A stretch of DNA of 23,386 bases from a bacterium (GCA_004558955.1 SFZC01000015.1:1-23386), one strand, 5' to 3'. Counted from the stretch's first letter, positions 1-8,215 are shown. Translations and numbers: made by a program. The notes: generated from the sequence alone by a model not told the origin.

Positions 1-37
1 ATAACAATAAAATTACTGCAAAAATTTTTCTTATCAT
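1..37 (-). CDS. N-terminus of an exported protein, cut by the window edge
   Basis: Reading the minus strand from the ATG at 37 gives MIRKIFAVILLL before the window ends. This is a short positively charged N-region followed by a hydrophobic run, which looks like the beginning of a signal peptide or membrane anchor. It is divergent from the AsmA-like gene at 125. No good Shine-Dalgarno sequence is visible upstream and only 12 codons are present, so this call rests on the hydrophobic pattern alone. The function cannot be guessed. Confidence 0.4.
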   Translation of the reverse strand, partial: MIRKIFAVILLL

Positions 38-99
38 AATTACATTGTATCACGAATTATGCGGAGATTTTTATATGGATAAAAATTTTTTTGTCGTGT

Positions 100-105
100 T
101 ATAAT
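100..105 (+). promoter_or_regulatory. Candidate -10 box for the AsmA-like gene
   Basis: A perfect TATAAT lies 19 bases before the ATG at 125. I see no convincing -35 at 16-18 bases upstream. A purine-rich ribosome-binding stretch (GAAAGAGAG) follows at about 113-121, so the leader would be very short. Confidence 0.35.
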
Positions 106-124
106 AACTATCGAAAGAGAGTTT

Positions 125-2962
125 ATGAAACTAAAACATGTAAAATCAATATTGAAATTTTGTTTGACTTCGACTGTGCTTTTGGCGTTTGTCGGAGCGT
201 TGCCGTTTGTGATTTATTTGTACGTTTTGCCTTATGCGGTGTCTAATCCGAAGGTTATAAATTATGCTGAAAATATTGTGGAAAAAGCATATCCTGAAAC
301 AAAAATTGAAATCAAAAATCCATATTTGAAAACTTCACTCACTCCTGAGGTGGAGTTTGGGGTTGAAAATCTTTCGATTTATACAAAGAAAAATCCTAAA
401 ATTTTAACGGTTCAAAACTTTGATACTTCTTTGTCATTAAAGGAAATTTTAAAAAAGAAAAATATTATTATAAATATGGTCGAGGCGGAAAGTATTTTTG
501 TTGATGTAAATAAACTTTTGGCACTTTCGTTCTTTACTCAAAAACAAGAACCTCAAAAATCGGAGTATTCCGTTGATATTTTTCATTCGACATTGGGGGT
601 GAAAAATCTTGAGGTTTTGTACGCACTTGATGCCAAAACCAAAATGAAATTAAATGCCAAAAATTTTGGAATAACTCCACAAAAAAATAATAAAAAAATC
701 GCTTACGAGGCTAATCTTTTTGTGACAAAAGATAAGGAAACTATCAGGCTTTCGGCGGTTGATGATGATAAAGTTTCTTTAAAAAATAATGAAAAAATTG
801 TTATAGAAAACGCAAAAATTTTGGTCGAAAGAAGAAACAAAGCAAAATCTACGGTTAATTTGAAAGGCTTTTTTGACAGCAAATACAATTATAACGTAAA
901 TTTGCGTTCTAAAAACTTTCAAATTCCTGAGGTTTTGAGTTTGTTGAATACTCAAATTATTGAGAATAATATTGGCGAACAGTTGGTTTATTTTAAAGAT
1001 ATTTCGGGAAATTTTGACTTTGATGTTAATGCGGATAATAAAAATTTGAACGGTTCGGTTAAATTGAACAAGCTGAGATTTAAACTCATTCCGCTTATGG
1101 ATTTGCCGATTTTGTTGACTCACGGAGATGTGAAATTTGATAATTATAAAATAGATTTGAAGAATTTTAAGGGTTACTACAACGACAAACCCGCAAATAC
1201 AATGGATTTTGGCGGAACGGTTAAAGATTATCTCAAAACTATTGATACCGATTTGACTGGAAATGCTATTGTTGCCGATGATTTTGCTAAAAATTATCTT
1301 TCAAAAATGATAAATTATCCGATTAGAATTAACGGAAAAGCGGATACTCGGGTTATGTTGAAGTCAAAAAATAATAAAATTGATTTGACTTGGCTTTATA
1401 TGTTCAAAAAAGGCAACGGATTTGTTATAGACGGCGAAGAATCCGTTATGAATGACGATGCCAATCGAGTTTTGGCGGCAAAAATGCACTTTGAAAATAT
1501 GTTGCTGAATATAAAATCTTTGGATTATTTTGCCGATAGAGGCACTGTTGACGGCAAAAAACTGAAACCTATCAACATTGTGAGTATGAACGGAAATATC
1601 GATTTTTCTAACGGTCAAACTTTTGTTAAAGATTTCGGTTTTTCACTACCAAAACCTATGCCGAGCTGGTTTATCAACATGTTACTCAAGGAAAAATTGT
1701 TTAAAAATGGCAGTTTTTCCGGGGATATGCGAATTATTTACACAGGAAAATATCCTGTTTTAGAAGGTTCAATGAAGGTGGATAAGGTTGCAATTCCTGC
1801 ACAAAGATTATTTATAAAAAGTGGTGAATTTACTGCAAAAAATAACCTTATAAATATCAAATCAAACGGTCGCTATCGCCGTTCAACATACGGTTTGGAC
1901 GGTGCGATTGTCAATGAAATAAAATTCCCGATTGTTGTAAAAAATATTACTTTGAATTTGGATAATATTGATATTGAAAAATATTTGCAAGCCTTTAACG
2001 CACAACAACCGACTCAAGCCTCTGACAACGTACAAGCCGAAATCGCACGTTCTATTGAGCAAGGCGGGGGGGACGTTGATGCCGATGTGAATGCTCAGGC
2101 TTTTGATTTGGCAAATTTGATTGTTGAAGAAGGAGTTTTGAAGGTTGCGAAAGGTTTTTATAAGGGGATAAATTTCTCTGACGTTATCGCAACAATGTCT
2201 TTGGATAAAAACAGCTTTTTGAAAATTACTTCTAATAAATTTAATATTGCCGAAGGAATTTCCACCGCTAAAATTGATTGCGATTTGAAAAATCACAAGT
2301 ATGCAATGCGACTTGGGGTGAAAGATGTAAATTCAGATATTATCGCAACTTCCTTGCTTAATCTTTCAAAAGAGATTAAGGGTAAGGCAATGGGCTTGAT
2401 AGAATTGAATACGGACGACAGTTTGAAGTTAAACGGCAGAATACAATTCAGGGTTGATGAAGGTGTAATCGGTAAAGTTGGCTTGATTGAATACGTTATG
2501 AAGGTTGCGGCAATTTTCAGAAATCCCGTAACAATGGTCAGTCCGTCTATCGTTTCTGATTTGGTAAGTATTCCTGAGGGCAGTTTTGAGATTATCAAAG
2601 GGGATTTGAAGATAAAAGATAATGTCGTTTATCCGCTTATGATACGTTCAACCGCTCCGCAACTAAGTTCTTTTATAATCGGAACTTATAATTTGGAAAA
2701 TCAGGATGCGGCATTAAGAATTTATACAAAATTTTCCAGCCGTAAGAAGGGAACTTTGGGATTTTTGCGTAATTTATCTTTGAACGCTTTGTCAAATCGT
2801 ATTCCATTGAGCGGAAATAATGATATAAGTTATTATTCTGCCGAGATTTCTCAAATTCCGTCAATTGAAGCGGACGAGAAGGATTGTCAGATATTTTTGA
2901 CAAAAGTTGATGGAGATATTGAGCATAACAACTTTATTTCTTCCTTGAAAAAATTGAAATAG
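125..2962 (+). CDS. AsmA-like envelope protein
   Basis: The protein has 945 residues. One N-terminal membrane segment (about residues 13-37) is followed by a very long region rich in beta strands, with repeated hydrophobic/polar alternation and many Asn, Lys and Asp. This is the architecture of AsmA/YhdP/TamB-type proteins: inner-membrane anchored, mostly periplasmic, and thought to bridge or regulate phospholipid movement to the outer membrane. The C-terminal part (residues about 750-900) resembles AsmA C-terminal domains. A low-complexity linker near residues 625-660 contains a triple Gly encoded by a seven-G run. The next gene starts within 60 bases and encodes an acyl-ACP thioesterase, which fits an envelope-lipid setting. 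The family assignment comes from architecture; I see no catalytic motif. It could instead be a generic AsmA-domain protein with another role. Confidence 0.7.
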   Translation: MKLKHVKSILKFCLTSTVLLAFVGALPFVIYLYVLPYAVSNPKVINYAENIVEKAYPETKIEIKNPYLKTSLTPEVEFGVENLSIYTKKNPKILTVQNFDTSLSLKEILKKKNIIINMVEAESIFVDVNKLLALSFFTQKQEPQKSEYSVDIFHSTLGVKNLEVLYALDAKTKMKLNAKNFGITPQKNNKKIAYEANLFVTKDKETIRLSAVDDDKVSLKNNEKIVIENAKILVERRNKAKSTVNLKGFFDSKYNYNVNLRSKNFQIPEVLSLLNTQIIENNIGEQLVYFKDISGNFDFDVNADNKNLNGSVKLNKLRFKLIPLMDLPILLTHGDVKFDNYKIDLKNFKGYYNDKPANTMDFGGTVKDYLKTIDTDLTGNAIVADDFAKNYLSKMINYPIRINGKADTRVMLKSKNNKIDLTWLYMFKKGNGFVIDGEESVMNDDANRVLAAKMHFENMLLNIKSLDYFADRGTVDGKKLKPINIVSMNGNIDFSNGQTFVKDFGFSLPKPMPSWFINMLLKEKLFKNGSFSGDMRIIYTGKYPVLEGSMKVDKVAIPAQRLFIKSGEFTAKNNLINIKSNGRYRRSTYGLDGAIVNEIKFPIVVKNITLNLDNIDIEKYLQAFNAQQPTQASDNVQAEIARSIEQGGGDVDADVNAQAFDLANLIVEEGVLKVAKGFYKGINFSDVIATMSLDKNSFLKITSNKFNIAEGISTAKIDCDLKNHKYAMRLGVKDVNSDIIATSLLNLSKEIKGKAMGLIELNTDDSLKLNGRIQFRVDEGVIGKVGLIEYVMKVAAIFRNPVTMVSPSIVSDLVSIPEGSFEIIKGDLKIKDNVVYPLMIRSTAPQLSSFIIGTYNLENQDAALRIYTKFSSRKKGTLGFLRNLSLNALSNRIPLSGNNDISYYSAEISQIPSIEADEKDCQIFLTKVDGDIEHNNFISSLKKLK

Positions 2963-2986
2963 TTTTTCTTGCCAAATCTTGACGTT

Positions 2987-2994
2987 TATATAAT
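2987..2994 (+). promoter_or_regulatory. Candidate -10 for the thioesterase gene
   Basis: TATATAAT lies in the gap after the AsmA-like gene, 22 bases before the ATG at 3017. No strong -35 is visible, so this may be an internal promoter or chance AT richness. Confidence 0.3.
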
Positions 2995-3016
2995 AATTTT
3001 GAACGGAAGTTATATT

Positions 3017-3778
3017 ATGTCAAAAAACACATTGGAAAAAGATTATACAATTTCAATTTCGGAAACTGACTGCTTACATAGAGTCAAACCTGTTGCGTTG
3101 CTTAATTTTATGCAGGATTTGGCGGAAAAATCGATTTCGACTGTGGATAAACGTTACAGTTGCGAAGAGTTGCTAAAACATGGTTTGGGCTGGTTTTTAA
3201 TAAGGTACAGAATTGAGTTTGAAAATTCTCAAACAAATATAAAAAATATTCGCATAAAAACCGAAAGCAGAGGGTGTCAAAAATCGACTTTTTACCGTGA
3301 TTTTGAGATTGTAAACAAGGATACAAACGAGGTAATTTTGCGGGCAATGTCGAGTTGGTTTATCGTAAATTTACGAGAAAAATTAATCGTTAATATTGAA
3401 AAAGAATTTCCGGAATTTTTACAATTTACTCCAAAAGAGAATGACTTGAATTTGAACAGATTAAAACCTTTTGTTGAGTTTGACAGGGAAAAACTTTTTG
3501 AAATTCGATATGATGATTTGGACATAAATAATCATGTAAATAATACGGTTTATATCACTTGGGCATTGGAAACTTTGGATTATGAGTTTAGAAATTCTTA
3601 CCAAATAAAAGCGATTGATGTTTATTATAAACATGATGTAAATTTCGGTACTCCGATAAAATCGCTGGTCAAATTTGAAGAAAGTAACGAGTTTTCTCAA
3701 CATATTATTACAAATGCCGAAAATGGTGAAATCCTTTGTTTGTTAAGAATTGAATATAAAAAATATAGTCAAAAATAA
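3017..3778 (+). CDS. Acyl-ACP thioesterase (double hot-dog)
   Basis: This 253-residue protein should hydrolyse acyl-ACP to free fatty acid in the cytoplasm. The first hot-dog half opens with a tract containing ETDCLHRVKPVALLNFMQD, typical of the FatA/FatB-like family in bacteria. The second half carries DLDINNHVNNTVYITW at about residues 167-182, matching the D-x-N-x-H-x-N-N motif that holds the catalytic Asp/Asn/His. I place the start at 3017 (MSKNTLEKDY) because GGAAG lies about 7 bases upstream; the frame is open back to 2969, but that ATG has no ribosome-binding site and falls in the promoter-like spacer. The next gene is an AMP-forming acyl ligase, which could re-activate the released acid. 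The enzyme class is well supported; chain-length preference cannot be read from the sequence. Confidence 0.85.
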   Translation: MSKNTLEKDYTISISETDCLHRVKPVALLNFMQDLAEKSISTVDKRYSCEELLKHGLGWFLIRYRIEFENSQTNIKNIRIKTESRGCQKSTFYRDFEIVNKDTNEVILRAMSSWFIVNLREKLIVNIEKEFPEFLQFTPKENDLNLNRLKPFVEFDREKLFEIRYDDLDINNHVNNTVYITWALETLDYEFRNSYQIKAIDVYYKHDVNFGTPIKSLVKFEESNEFSQHIITNAENGEILCLLRIEYKKYSQK

Positions 3779-3794
3779 TAAATTATGGTATAAT
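3766..3794 (+). promoter_or_regulatory. Extended -10 promoter for the acyl ligase
   Basis: TATAAT at 3789-3794 is preceded by TGG, giving an extended -10. TAGTCA at 3766-3771 is a 4/6 match to a -35 at 17 bases spacing. The promoter straddles the end of the thioesterase gene, and AGGGGAG at 3819-3825 then leads to the ATG at 3832. The ligase can therefore be transcribed separately from the thioesterase. Confidence 0.6.
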
Positions 3795-3831
3795 TCCGAT
3801 ATAAAATATTTGAGGTACAGGGGAGTATAGA

Positions 3832-5502
3832 ATGAAAGAAAATGTATTATCATTATTAGATAAAAATACAAGATTGTATGGTGAAAGAATTGCGTTAGGC
3901 AAAAGAAATAAATATGGTTGGAAAGAACTTACTTACAAGGGTTTGGGACTTTTGACCAGACAGTTGGCGAGTTACCTTTTGAATGAATTACAAATGCAAA
4001 AGGGCGACAGATTGGCTATTCTCTCAGAATCTATGCCGGAAATGGGTGCTTGCGTATTTGCTTCCGTAATTTCAGGCATGGTTACGGTTCCTTTAGATAA
4101 TAAATTGACTATATACGAATTGGAATCAATTTTGACAAGTGCTCAACCTTCAGTATTGGCAATATCTTTGGCGAATTTGCAAAGAGGTTTGGAATTGCAA
4201 AAACGCATTCCGTCAATCAAAAATTTGATTTTAATGGACGAACACAGTCCGAATTGCAGTATTCCGACATTATATACTTTGCCTGATGCAAAAGAATGCA
4301 AATGGCGTCATCGTTCTTTGAGAGATATTGCTTTTATTATCTATACTTCAGGTACAACTGGTGCTCCAAAGGGTGTTCAGACAACTTTTGGTAATATGAC
4401 TTCTCAGGTTTTGGGCTTGGAAAGAGTTTTGCCTGAAATTTTACCGCAAGAAAATGTGAATTTGTTGTCAATTTTGCCGATGAACCACTTGTTTGAAATG
4501 ACTGTAGGTTTTTCAACCTTTTTGAATAGAGGTGCATCAATTTTCTATCCGCAAAGTTTGAAACCTCGTGATGTTTTGGGCGATATGAGAGAAAAGAAAA
4601 TCGATTTTATGATTGTCGTTCCTGCCTTTATGAAATTGTTGAAAACTACTATTGAGGCTGATATCAAATCTTTACCTGAAGATGAAAGAATTTTGTTTGA
4701 ACGTTCTTATGCGGCTGCGGAATTTATTCCTGATTATTCAATAAGACGTCAATTGTTTAGAAGTATTTTGGCAAAATTTGGCGGAAATTTCTATGGATTT
4801 ATTACGGGTGGCGCTCCACTGGATGCTGCTGTCGGTGAATTTTTTGAAAGAATCGGTATCAAAGTTTTCCAATGCTATGGCTTGACGGAAACAAGTCCGA
4901 TTATCTCTATTGATAGAGGGGAAGACAGAAAATTGTTGTCTGTCGGTTTGATTTTGGATTCTTATGATGCAAAAATCGACCCTGAAACAGGCGAATTACT
5001 TGTTAAAGGTCCTTCCGTTATGAAGGGTTATTATAACAATTCTGAAAAAACTGCTGAGGTTTTAGAACCTGACGGTTGGTTCCATACAGGTGATATCGCA
5101 GAATTTGACGAGGACGGAAGACTTTATATTACGGGCAGAATTAAGAATATGATTGTTTTGTCGGGCGGTAAAAAGGTTTTCCCTGAGGAAGTTGAAGCTG
5201 TTTTGGAACAGAATAAGAATTTTTCTGAGGTTTGCGTGTTCGGTGCGACAAGAAGCTCTGGTGCTAAAGATGGTACGGAAGAAATTATGACCGTGATTGT
5301 GCCGACTCAAGAGGTTTTGGACAAGCATAAAGATTCTGAGGAATTGCAGCAATTTATTGGACGAGAGGTTAAGAGTTTGGCGGTACAACTTGCACCGTAT
5401 AAACGACCTGTAAATATTATTGTAAGAACTTCTCCATTACCTCGCACGGCAACAAGAAAAGTAAAACGTGCAGTGGTTAAAGAAGAAACGTTAGCATTGT
5501 AG
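3832..5502 (+). CDS. AMP-forming long-chain acyl-CoA/acyl-ACP ligase
   Basis: This 556-residue member of the ANL superfamily activates a fatty acid with ATP to acyl-AMP and then transfers it to CoA or ACP. The P-loop-like motif YTSGTTGAPKG is near residue 170. The A5 motif YGLTETSP is near 345. WFHTGDIAEFDEDGRLYITG and KNMIVLSGGKKVFPEEVE (residues about 420-455) form the hinge region. The C-terminal catalytic Lys context is TATRKVKR near 540, where the usual TATGK Gly is Arg. A strong ribosome-binding site (AGGGGAG, 6 bases before ATG) fixes the start. Its position beside an acyl-ACP thioesterase suggests release and re-activation of fatty acids. The cyanobacterial acyl-ACP synthetase is a plausible relative, but whether the acceptor is CoA or ACP cannot be decided from sequence alone. 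Confidence 0.88.
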   Translation: MKENVLSLLDKNTRLYGERIALGKRNKYGWKELTYKGLGLLTRQLASYLLNELQMQKGDRLAILSESMPEMGACVFASVISGMVTVPLDNKLTIYELESILTSAQPSVLAISLANLQRGLELQKRIPSIKNLILMDEHSPNCSIPTLYTLPDAKECKWRHRSLRDIAFIIYTSGTTGAPKGVQTTFGNMTSQVLGLERVLPEILPQENVNLLSILPMNHLFEMTVGFSTFLNRGASIFYPQSLKPRDVLGDMREKKIDFMIVVPAFMKLLKTTIEADIKSLPEDERILFERSYAAAEFIPDYSIRRQLFRSILAKFGGNFYGFITGGAPLDAAVGEFFERIGIKVFQCYGLTETSPIISIDRGEDRKLLSVGLILDSYDAKIDPETGELLVKGPSVMKGYYNNSEKTAEVLEPDGWFHTGDIAEFDEDGRLYITGRIKNMIVLSGGKKVFPEEVEAVLEQNKNFSEVCVFGATRSSGAKDGTEEIMTVIVPTQEVLDKHKDSEELQQFIGREVKSLAVQLAPYKRPVNIIVRTSPLPRTATRKVKRAVVKEETLAL

Positions 5503-5531
5503 GTTTTTATTTTGTACAAAAATATTTTAAT

Positions 5532-5571
5532 AAAAAAACGAGGTAAGATTACTCTCTTACCTCGTTTTTTT
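5532..5571. terminator. Bidirectional intrinsic terminator
   Basis: A 10-bp perfect stem (CGAGGTAAGA at 5539-5548 with its complement at 5555-5564) has a 6-base loop, with seven A's on the left and seven T's on the right. It sits between the convergent acyl ligase (ends 5502) and porin-like gene (ends 5585), so it can stop transcription from both sides. Confidence 0.92.
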
Positions 5572-5584
5572 ATGTATTCAAAAT

Positions 5585-6874
5585 CTATATAATTATCTGA
5601 CCGCCGACAATAATTCTATGACTGTTTTTGGCTGCATCGTTTTGACAAAATACATAGTTCAAGAATATTTTAAACGCTTGCCCTTTTAAATAATAATTTA
5701 TTCCAGCCGTGTATTCTCTTTTATTATTGTGACGTTTGGTTTTATCAGGGTCAAATTCATCATAACGTGCGATAACTTCAAGTTTTTTGGTAACGTGATA
5801 ACCCAAAGTTATATACCAACCTTGTTGTCTTTTTTGTGTCAAGCCCTGTCCGCCATTTGAACCGTCAGCCACAGCGTATTCCATTCTTGTCCAAAATTTC
5901 TTATATGTATAACCGATGTACGCTCCGCCTTGAAAGTAGCTGATAGAATTTCTGCTACCTGAAACAATACCGCCGCCTGTTGTAAGTTTTCCGTATCTTC
6001 CGTCTGTTTTGCCTAACGGTTTAAAGTTTACCCAGCCGTCAAATTCAACGCCCGGCATAAATTCCGTAAACAACGTATCGGAACTGTAGCCGCCCAAGTC
6101 GTAATCCATAAGTGAATAATTACCTTTTAATCTGATTCCGACTTTTCTTATATTGGCTAAATTTCTTGAAATCTGTGAACGATTTGCAAGCGGTAAGGTA
6201 TATGGTGATTGAGCACCTTCATAACCTACACCGGTTCTTGAATTACCTATCAATAACGTATGGTGCGGGATTCTTTTTGTTTCATAGTAAATATCTTGTA
6301 CGAACGGTTGAAAAAACGGAATATGTCTGTGTGTCGGGTCAAGCATTAAACGGAAATTATCTTTACCGCCTCGCATTTTTGCATCAATTAAGATATTAAT
6401 CAAATTTACGTTAAATCTTGTGTCCGTATCGCCCGCTTCAGGAATGTTTGTTGTTGAATTCATCTGTGCAACAGCCCAAGCGTGGACACTTTCGACAGGT
6501 CCTTCTGCAAAATTCTTTGTTAATTGCTCTTTGAATAATGAAGATGGGGAATCCGTATCTTCTATTTTTAAATTATAAATACTTTGAGCGGTTTCTGCTA
6601 TTCCGCTGAAAAGTCTGAAACGTTCGCTTGTCGGTTCGGAAATTTGCGGAGCGGTCGGAATTTGTTGTGTTCGCTCAAAATTTTCAAGGTCAGTTTCATT
6701 TATTGCAACTCTGTCTGAGATTTTGTTTGTAGATTTTGATGAAGTGTCCTGAATATTTAGTGTATGTTGTGTGAAGGTTTCATCAAATTCCAAATTAACT
6801 TCGTCAAGGTTTTCGGCGAAAGTATGTGGGGTGTTTAGTAATATCAGAATTAAAATAAATAAAATCTTTTTCAT
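5585..6874 (-). CDS. Porin-like outer-membrane beta-barrel protein
   Basis: The protein has 429 residues from the ATG at 6874 (MKKILFILILILLN...); an in-frame ATG at 6886 would add four residues (MDFQ). I prefer 6874 because the signal peptide then starts with MKK and a GGA lies about 9 bases upstream. A signal peptide of about 20 residues ends near THTFA-type residues before ENLDEV. A polar, probably flexible region of about 80 residues follows. From about residue 110 onward there are alternating beta strands with aromatic girdles, ending in KLEVIARYDEFDPD, YTAGINYYLKG, FKIFLNYVF and a terminal strand RIIVGGQIII. That ending is typical of phosphate-selective porin O/P-type barrels. It probably forms an outer-membrane channel; the substrate is unknown. 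It shares strand with focA but has a terminator between them. Confidence 0.72.
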   Translation of the reverse strand: MKKILFILILILLNTPHTFAENLDEVNLEFDETFTQHTLNIQDTSSKSTNKISDRVAINETDLENFERTQQIPTAPQISEPTSERFRLFSGIAETAQSIYNLKIEDTDSPSSLFKEQLTKNFAEGPVESVHAWAVAQMNSTTNIPEAGDTDTRFNVNLINILIDAKMRGGKDNFRLMLDPTHRHIPFFQPFVQDIYYETKRIPHHTLLIGNSRTGVGYEGAQSPYTLPLANRSQISRNLANIRKVGIRLKGNYSLMDYDLGGYSSDTLFTEFMPGVEFDGWVNFKPLGKTDGRYGKLTTGGGIVSGSRNSISYFQGGAYIGYTYKKFWTRMEYAVADGSNGGQGLTQKRQQGWYITLGYHVTKKLEVIARYDEFDPDKTKRHNNKREYTAGINYYLKGQAFKIFLNYVFCQNDAAKNSHRIIVGGQIII

Positions 6875-6907
6875 TTGAAAATCCATTAATTTATAATATA
6901 CATTTAC

Positions 6908-6950
6908 GAAAAAATAAGAAGCCGTTTTATAAAAACGACTTCTTATAAAG
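6908..6950 (-). terminator. Intrinsic terminator of focA
   Basis: A 15-bp stem is formed by 6914-6928 and 6932-6946 with a 3-base loop. On the minus-strand RNA the single imperfect position is a U-G wobble, while on the plus strand it would be a C-A mismatch, so the hairpin favours minus-strand use. Six T's follow in minus-strand reading. It lies just past the focA stop and upstream of the porin-like gene. Confidence 0.82.
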
Positions 6951-6957
6951 TTTTTTA

Positions 6958-7824
6958 TTAGTCATTAGCATTATTATTGTTGTGGTCATCTTTTAGATAT
7001 GCAATCCAGAACAACAATACAACGAATATCAACGCACCTACAACGTTACCGATAGTTACAGGTAACAAGTTGTTTAGGAAGAAATGTCCCCAGCTTAATG
7101 AGGCAACGTCAGCACCAAGGTGTGAAGCTGCAACAACTTGAGGAACTGATTTCAATAAAATTCCGCTTGGAATGAAGAACATATTTGCAACACTGTGCTC
7201 ATATCCTGACGCAACGAATGTCATGATTGGGAAGAAGATTGCAAATATTTTACCGATAACTCTTTTTGAACTTGTAGCCATCCAAACAGCCAAGCAAACT
7301 AACCAGTTACAAAGAACGCCTCTTGCAAATGCTTCGGCAAATGAAAGATTAACTTTCATGTGAGCATTTGTTAAAGTGTTAACACCAACGTCAAATCCGT
7401 TGTTTTGGTACAATGCTGCACAAAATACCAACAATGCCAACAACATTGAACCTACAAAGTTTCCAACGTAAACGATTGACCAGCTTCTTAATAATTTCAC
7501 CCAAGAAATTTTCTTTTCAAGAACTGAGAACATCATCATTACGTTACCTGTGAACAATTCTGCACCTGTTAATACAACCATCATAAGTCCTGCTGAGAAC
7601 ACCATTGCTCCGATTAGTTTTGCAAGACCCCAACCTAAAGTTCCGGCAACACCTGAAGTTACCGTCAAACTAACTTGTGCACCAAATGCGATAAATGCAC
7701 CTGCTGCGATTGCCAATACAAACATTTTTGATTTTCTGTAAGCTGCTTTTACAGGCATAACTTTTTCTGAGAATCCGTGAGCTACTTCGCTAGGTGCGAT
7801 GCAATCTCTTGCTTCATCTGCCAT
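6958..7824 (-). CDS. focA: Formate/nitrite channel, FocA family
   Basis: This 288-residue inner-membrane protein has six hydrophobic segments and the FNT family signatures: AIAAGAFIAFGAQVSLTV in the first helix region, LTGAELFTGNVMMM (the second-helix break), GVLCNWLVCLAVW and ASGYEHSVANMFFIPSG. These surround the pore His and the slit residues of FocA pentamers. It moves formate, or possibly nitrite, across the membrane. A strong AAAAGGAGAT lies 9 bases before the ATG. The gene has its own promoter, a long structured leader and a terminator, so it is monocistronic. It is divergent from the Ehr/Hyf-type operon, which hints at shared anaerobic metabolism. FocA rather than NirC is favoured by the fermentative context, but specificity is inferred. 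Confidence 0.93.
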   Translation of the reverse strand: MADEARDCIAPSEVAHGFSEKVMPVKAAYRKSKMFVLAIAAGAFIAFGAQVSLTVTSGVAGTLGWGLAKLIGAMVFSAGLMMVVLTGAELFTGNVMMMFSVLEKKISWVKLLRSWSIVYVGNFVGSMLLALLVFCAALYQNNGFDVGVNTLTNAHMKVNLSFAEAFARGVLCNWLVCLAVWMATSSKRVIGKIFAIFFPIMTFVASGYEHSVANMFFIPSGILLKSVPQVVAASHLGADVASLSWGHFFLNNLLPVTIGNVVGALIFVVLLFWIAYLKDDHNNNNAND

Positions 7825-7969
7825 TTTCTTAATCTCCTTTTTACTTCTGCTTTTCTTGTCAAATAACTAACCCCGAATTATTTATAATTCGGCTGCGACT
7901 GGGCTTATCGGGCTCGGTACAAAATTAAATCTTTAATTGTCCAAAATTTACAAAACCTTTCGGGGTCCG
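7825..7969 (-). promoter_or_regulatory. Structured 5' leader of focA, possible RNA switch
   Basis: About 145 nt lie between the predicted transcription start (near 7969) and the focA ATG, and they are GC-richer than the surroundings. Three stems can be drawn. A local hairpin pairs 7873-7880 with 7885-7892. A long hairpin lies at 7916-7942 (GGTAC and GTCC ends, AT-rich core). An 8-bp perfect long-range pairing joins 7870-7877 (ACCCCGAA) with 7959-7966 (TTCGGGGT). The long-range stem and the local hairpin share the same CCGAA bases and so exclude each other. The ribosome-binding site is about 35 nt farther downstream. I cannot match the leader to a riboswitch class I know. It could also be a protein-binding leader. 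Confidence 0.5.
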
Positions 7970-7975
7970 CCTGAT

Positions 7976-8003
7976 ATTCTAGTACATAAAATTTTAATTT
8001 CAA
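7976..8003 (-). promoter_or_regulatory. Sigma-70-type promoter of focA
   Basis: In minus-strand reading TTGAAA (7998-8003) and TAGAAT (7976-7981) are separated by 16 bases; each box is a 5/6 match. The predicted start falls at about 7969, immediately before the structured leader begins. Confidence 0.65.
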
Positions 8004-8102
8004 GATATATAAAATTATTTTTTTAAATTTTTTATAAAACTTTGACTATATCTGTAATTTAAAAAGTTACTTGACTTTGTGGTATGTTAGATTTACAACG
8101 AT

Positions 8103-8142
8103 ATACGGATAAAATTTATAATAATTTTGCCCGTATTTTTTT
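8103..8142 (+). terminator. Terminator-like hairpin upstream of the Ehr/Hyf operon
   Basis: ATACGG (8103-8108) pairs with CCGTAT (8131-8136), and an inner AAAAT (8111-8115) pairs with ATTTT (8124-8128). Seven T's follow at 8136-8142. No plus-strand gene precedes it, because focA points the other way. It may therefore be a leader attenuator for the operon or end a short transcript starting near 8090. A second CCGTAT at 8190-8195 could compete for the same ATACGG. Confidence 0.5.
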
Positions 8143-8196
8143 CTAAATTTAGCGGTAAAATTTTATAATATTTTAGTAATTACACAGTCCCGTATT
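8105..8196 (+). repeat. Imperfect tandem duplication upstream of hyfB
   Basis: Two segments share the order CGG, then TAAAATTT(T)ATAATA(A)TTTT, then CCCGTATT: about 8105-8137 and about 8151-8196. Each copy contains a TATAAT (8117-8122 and 8164-8169) that could serve as a -10 for the operon; neither has a strong -35. AGGTGGAG at about 8202-8209 is the ribosome-binding site for hyfB. Confidence 0.5.
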
Positions 8197-8215
8197 AGAT
8201 TAAGGTGGAGAATTT

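Noticed and set aside
779..2903. Several minus-strand open frames inside the AsmA-like gene
   Set aside because: They are antisense shadows of a long AT-rich gene; none has start signals or recognisable motifs.
7870..7975. Resemblance of the plus strand (GACTGG and CCGCCTG pieces) to the ZTP/pfl riboswitch
   Set aside because: The matching pieces are short, the rest of the consensus cannot be laid out, and the good promoter and downstream gene point to the opposite strand.
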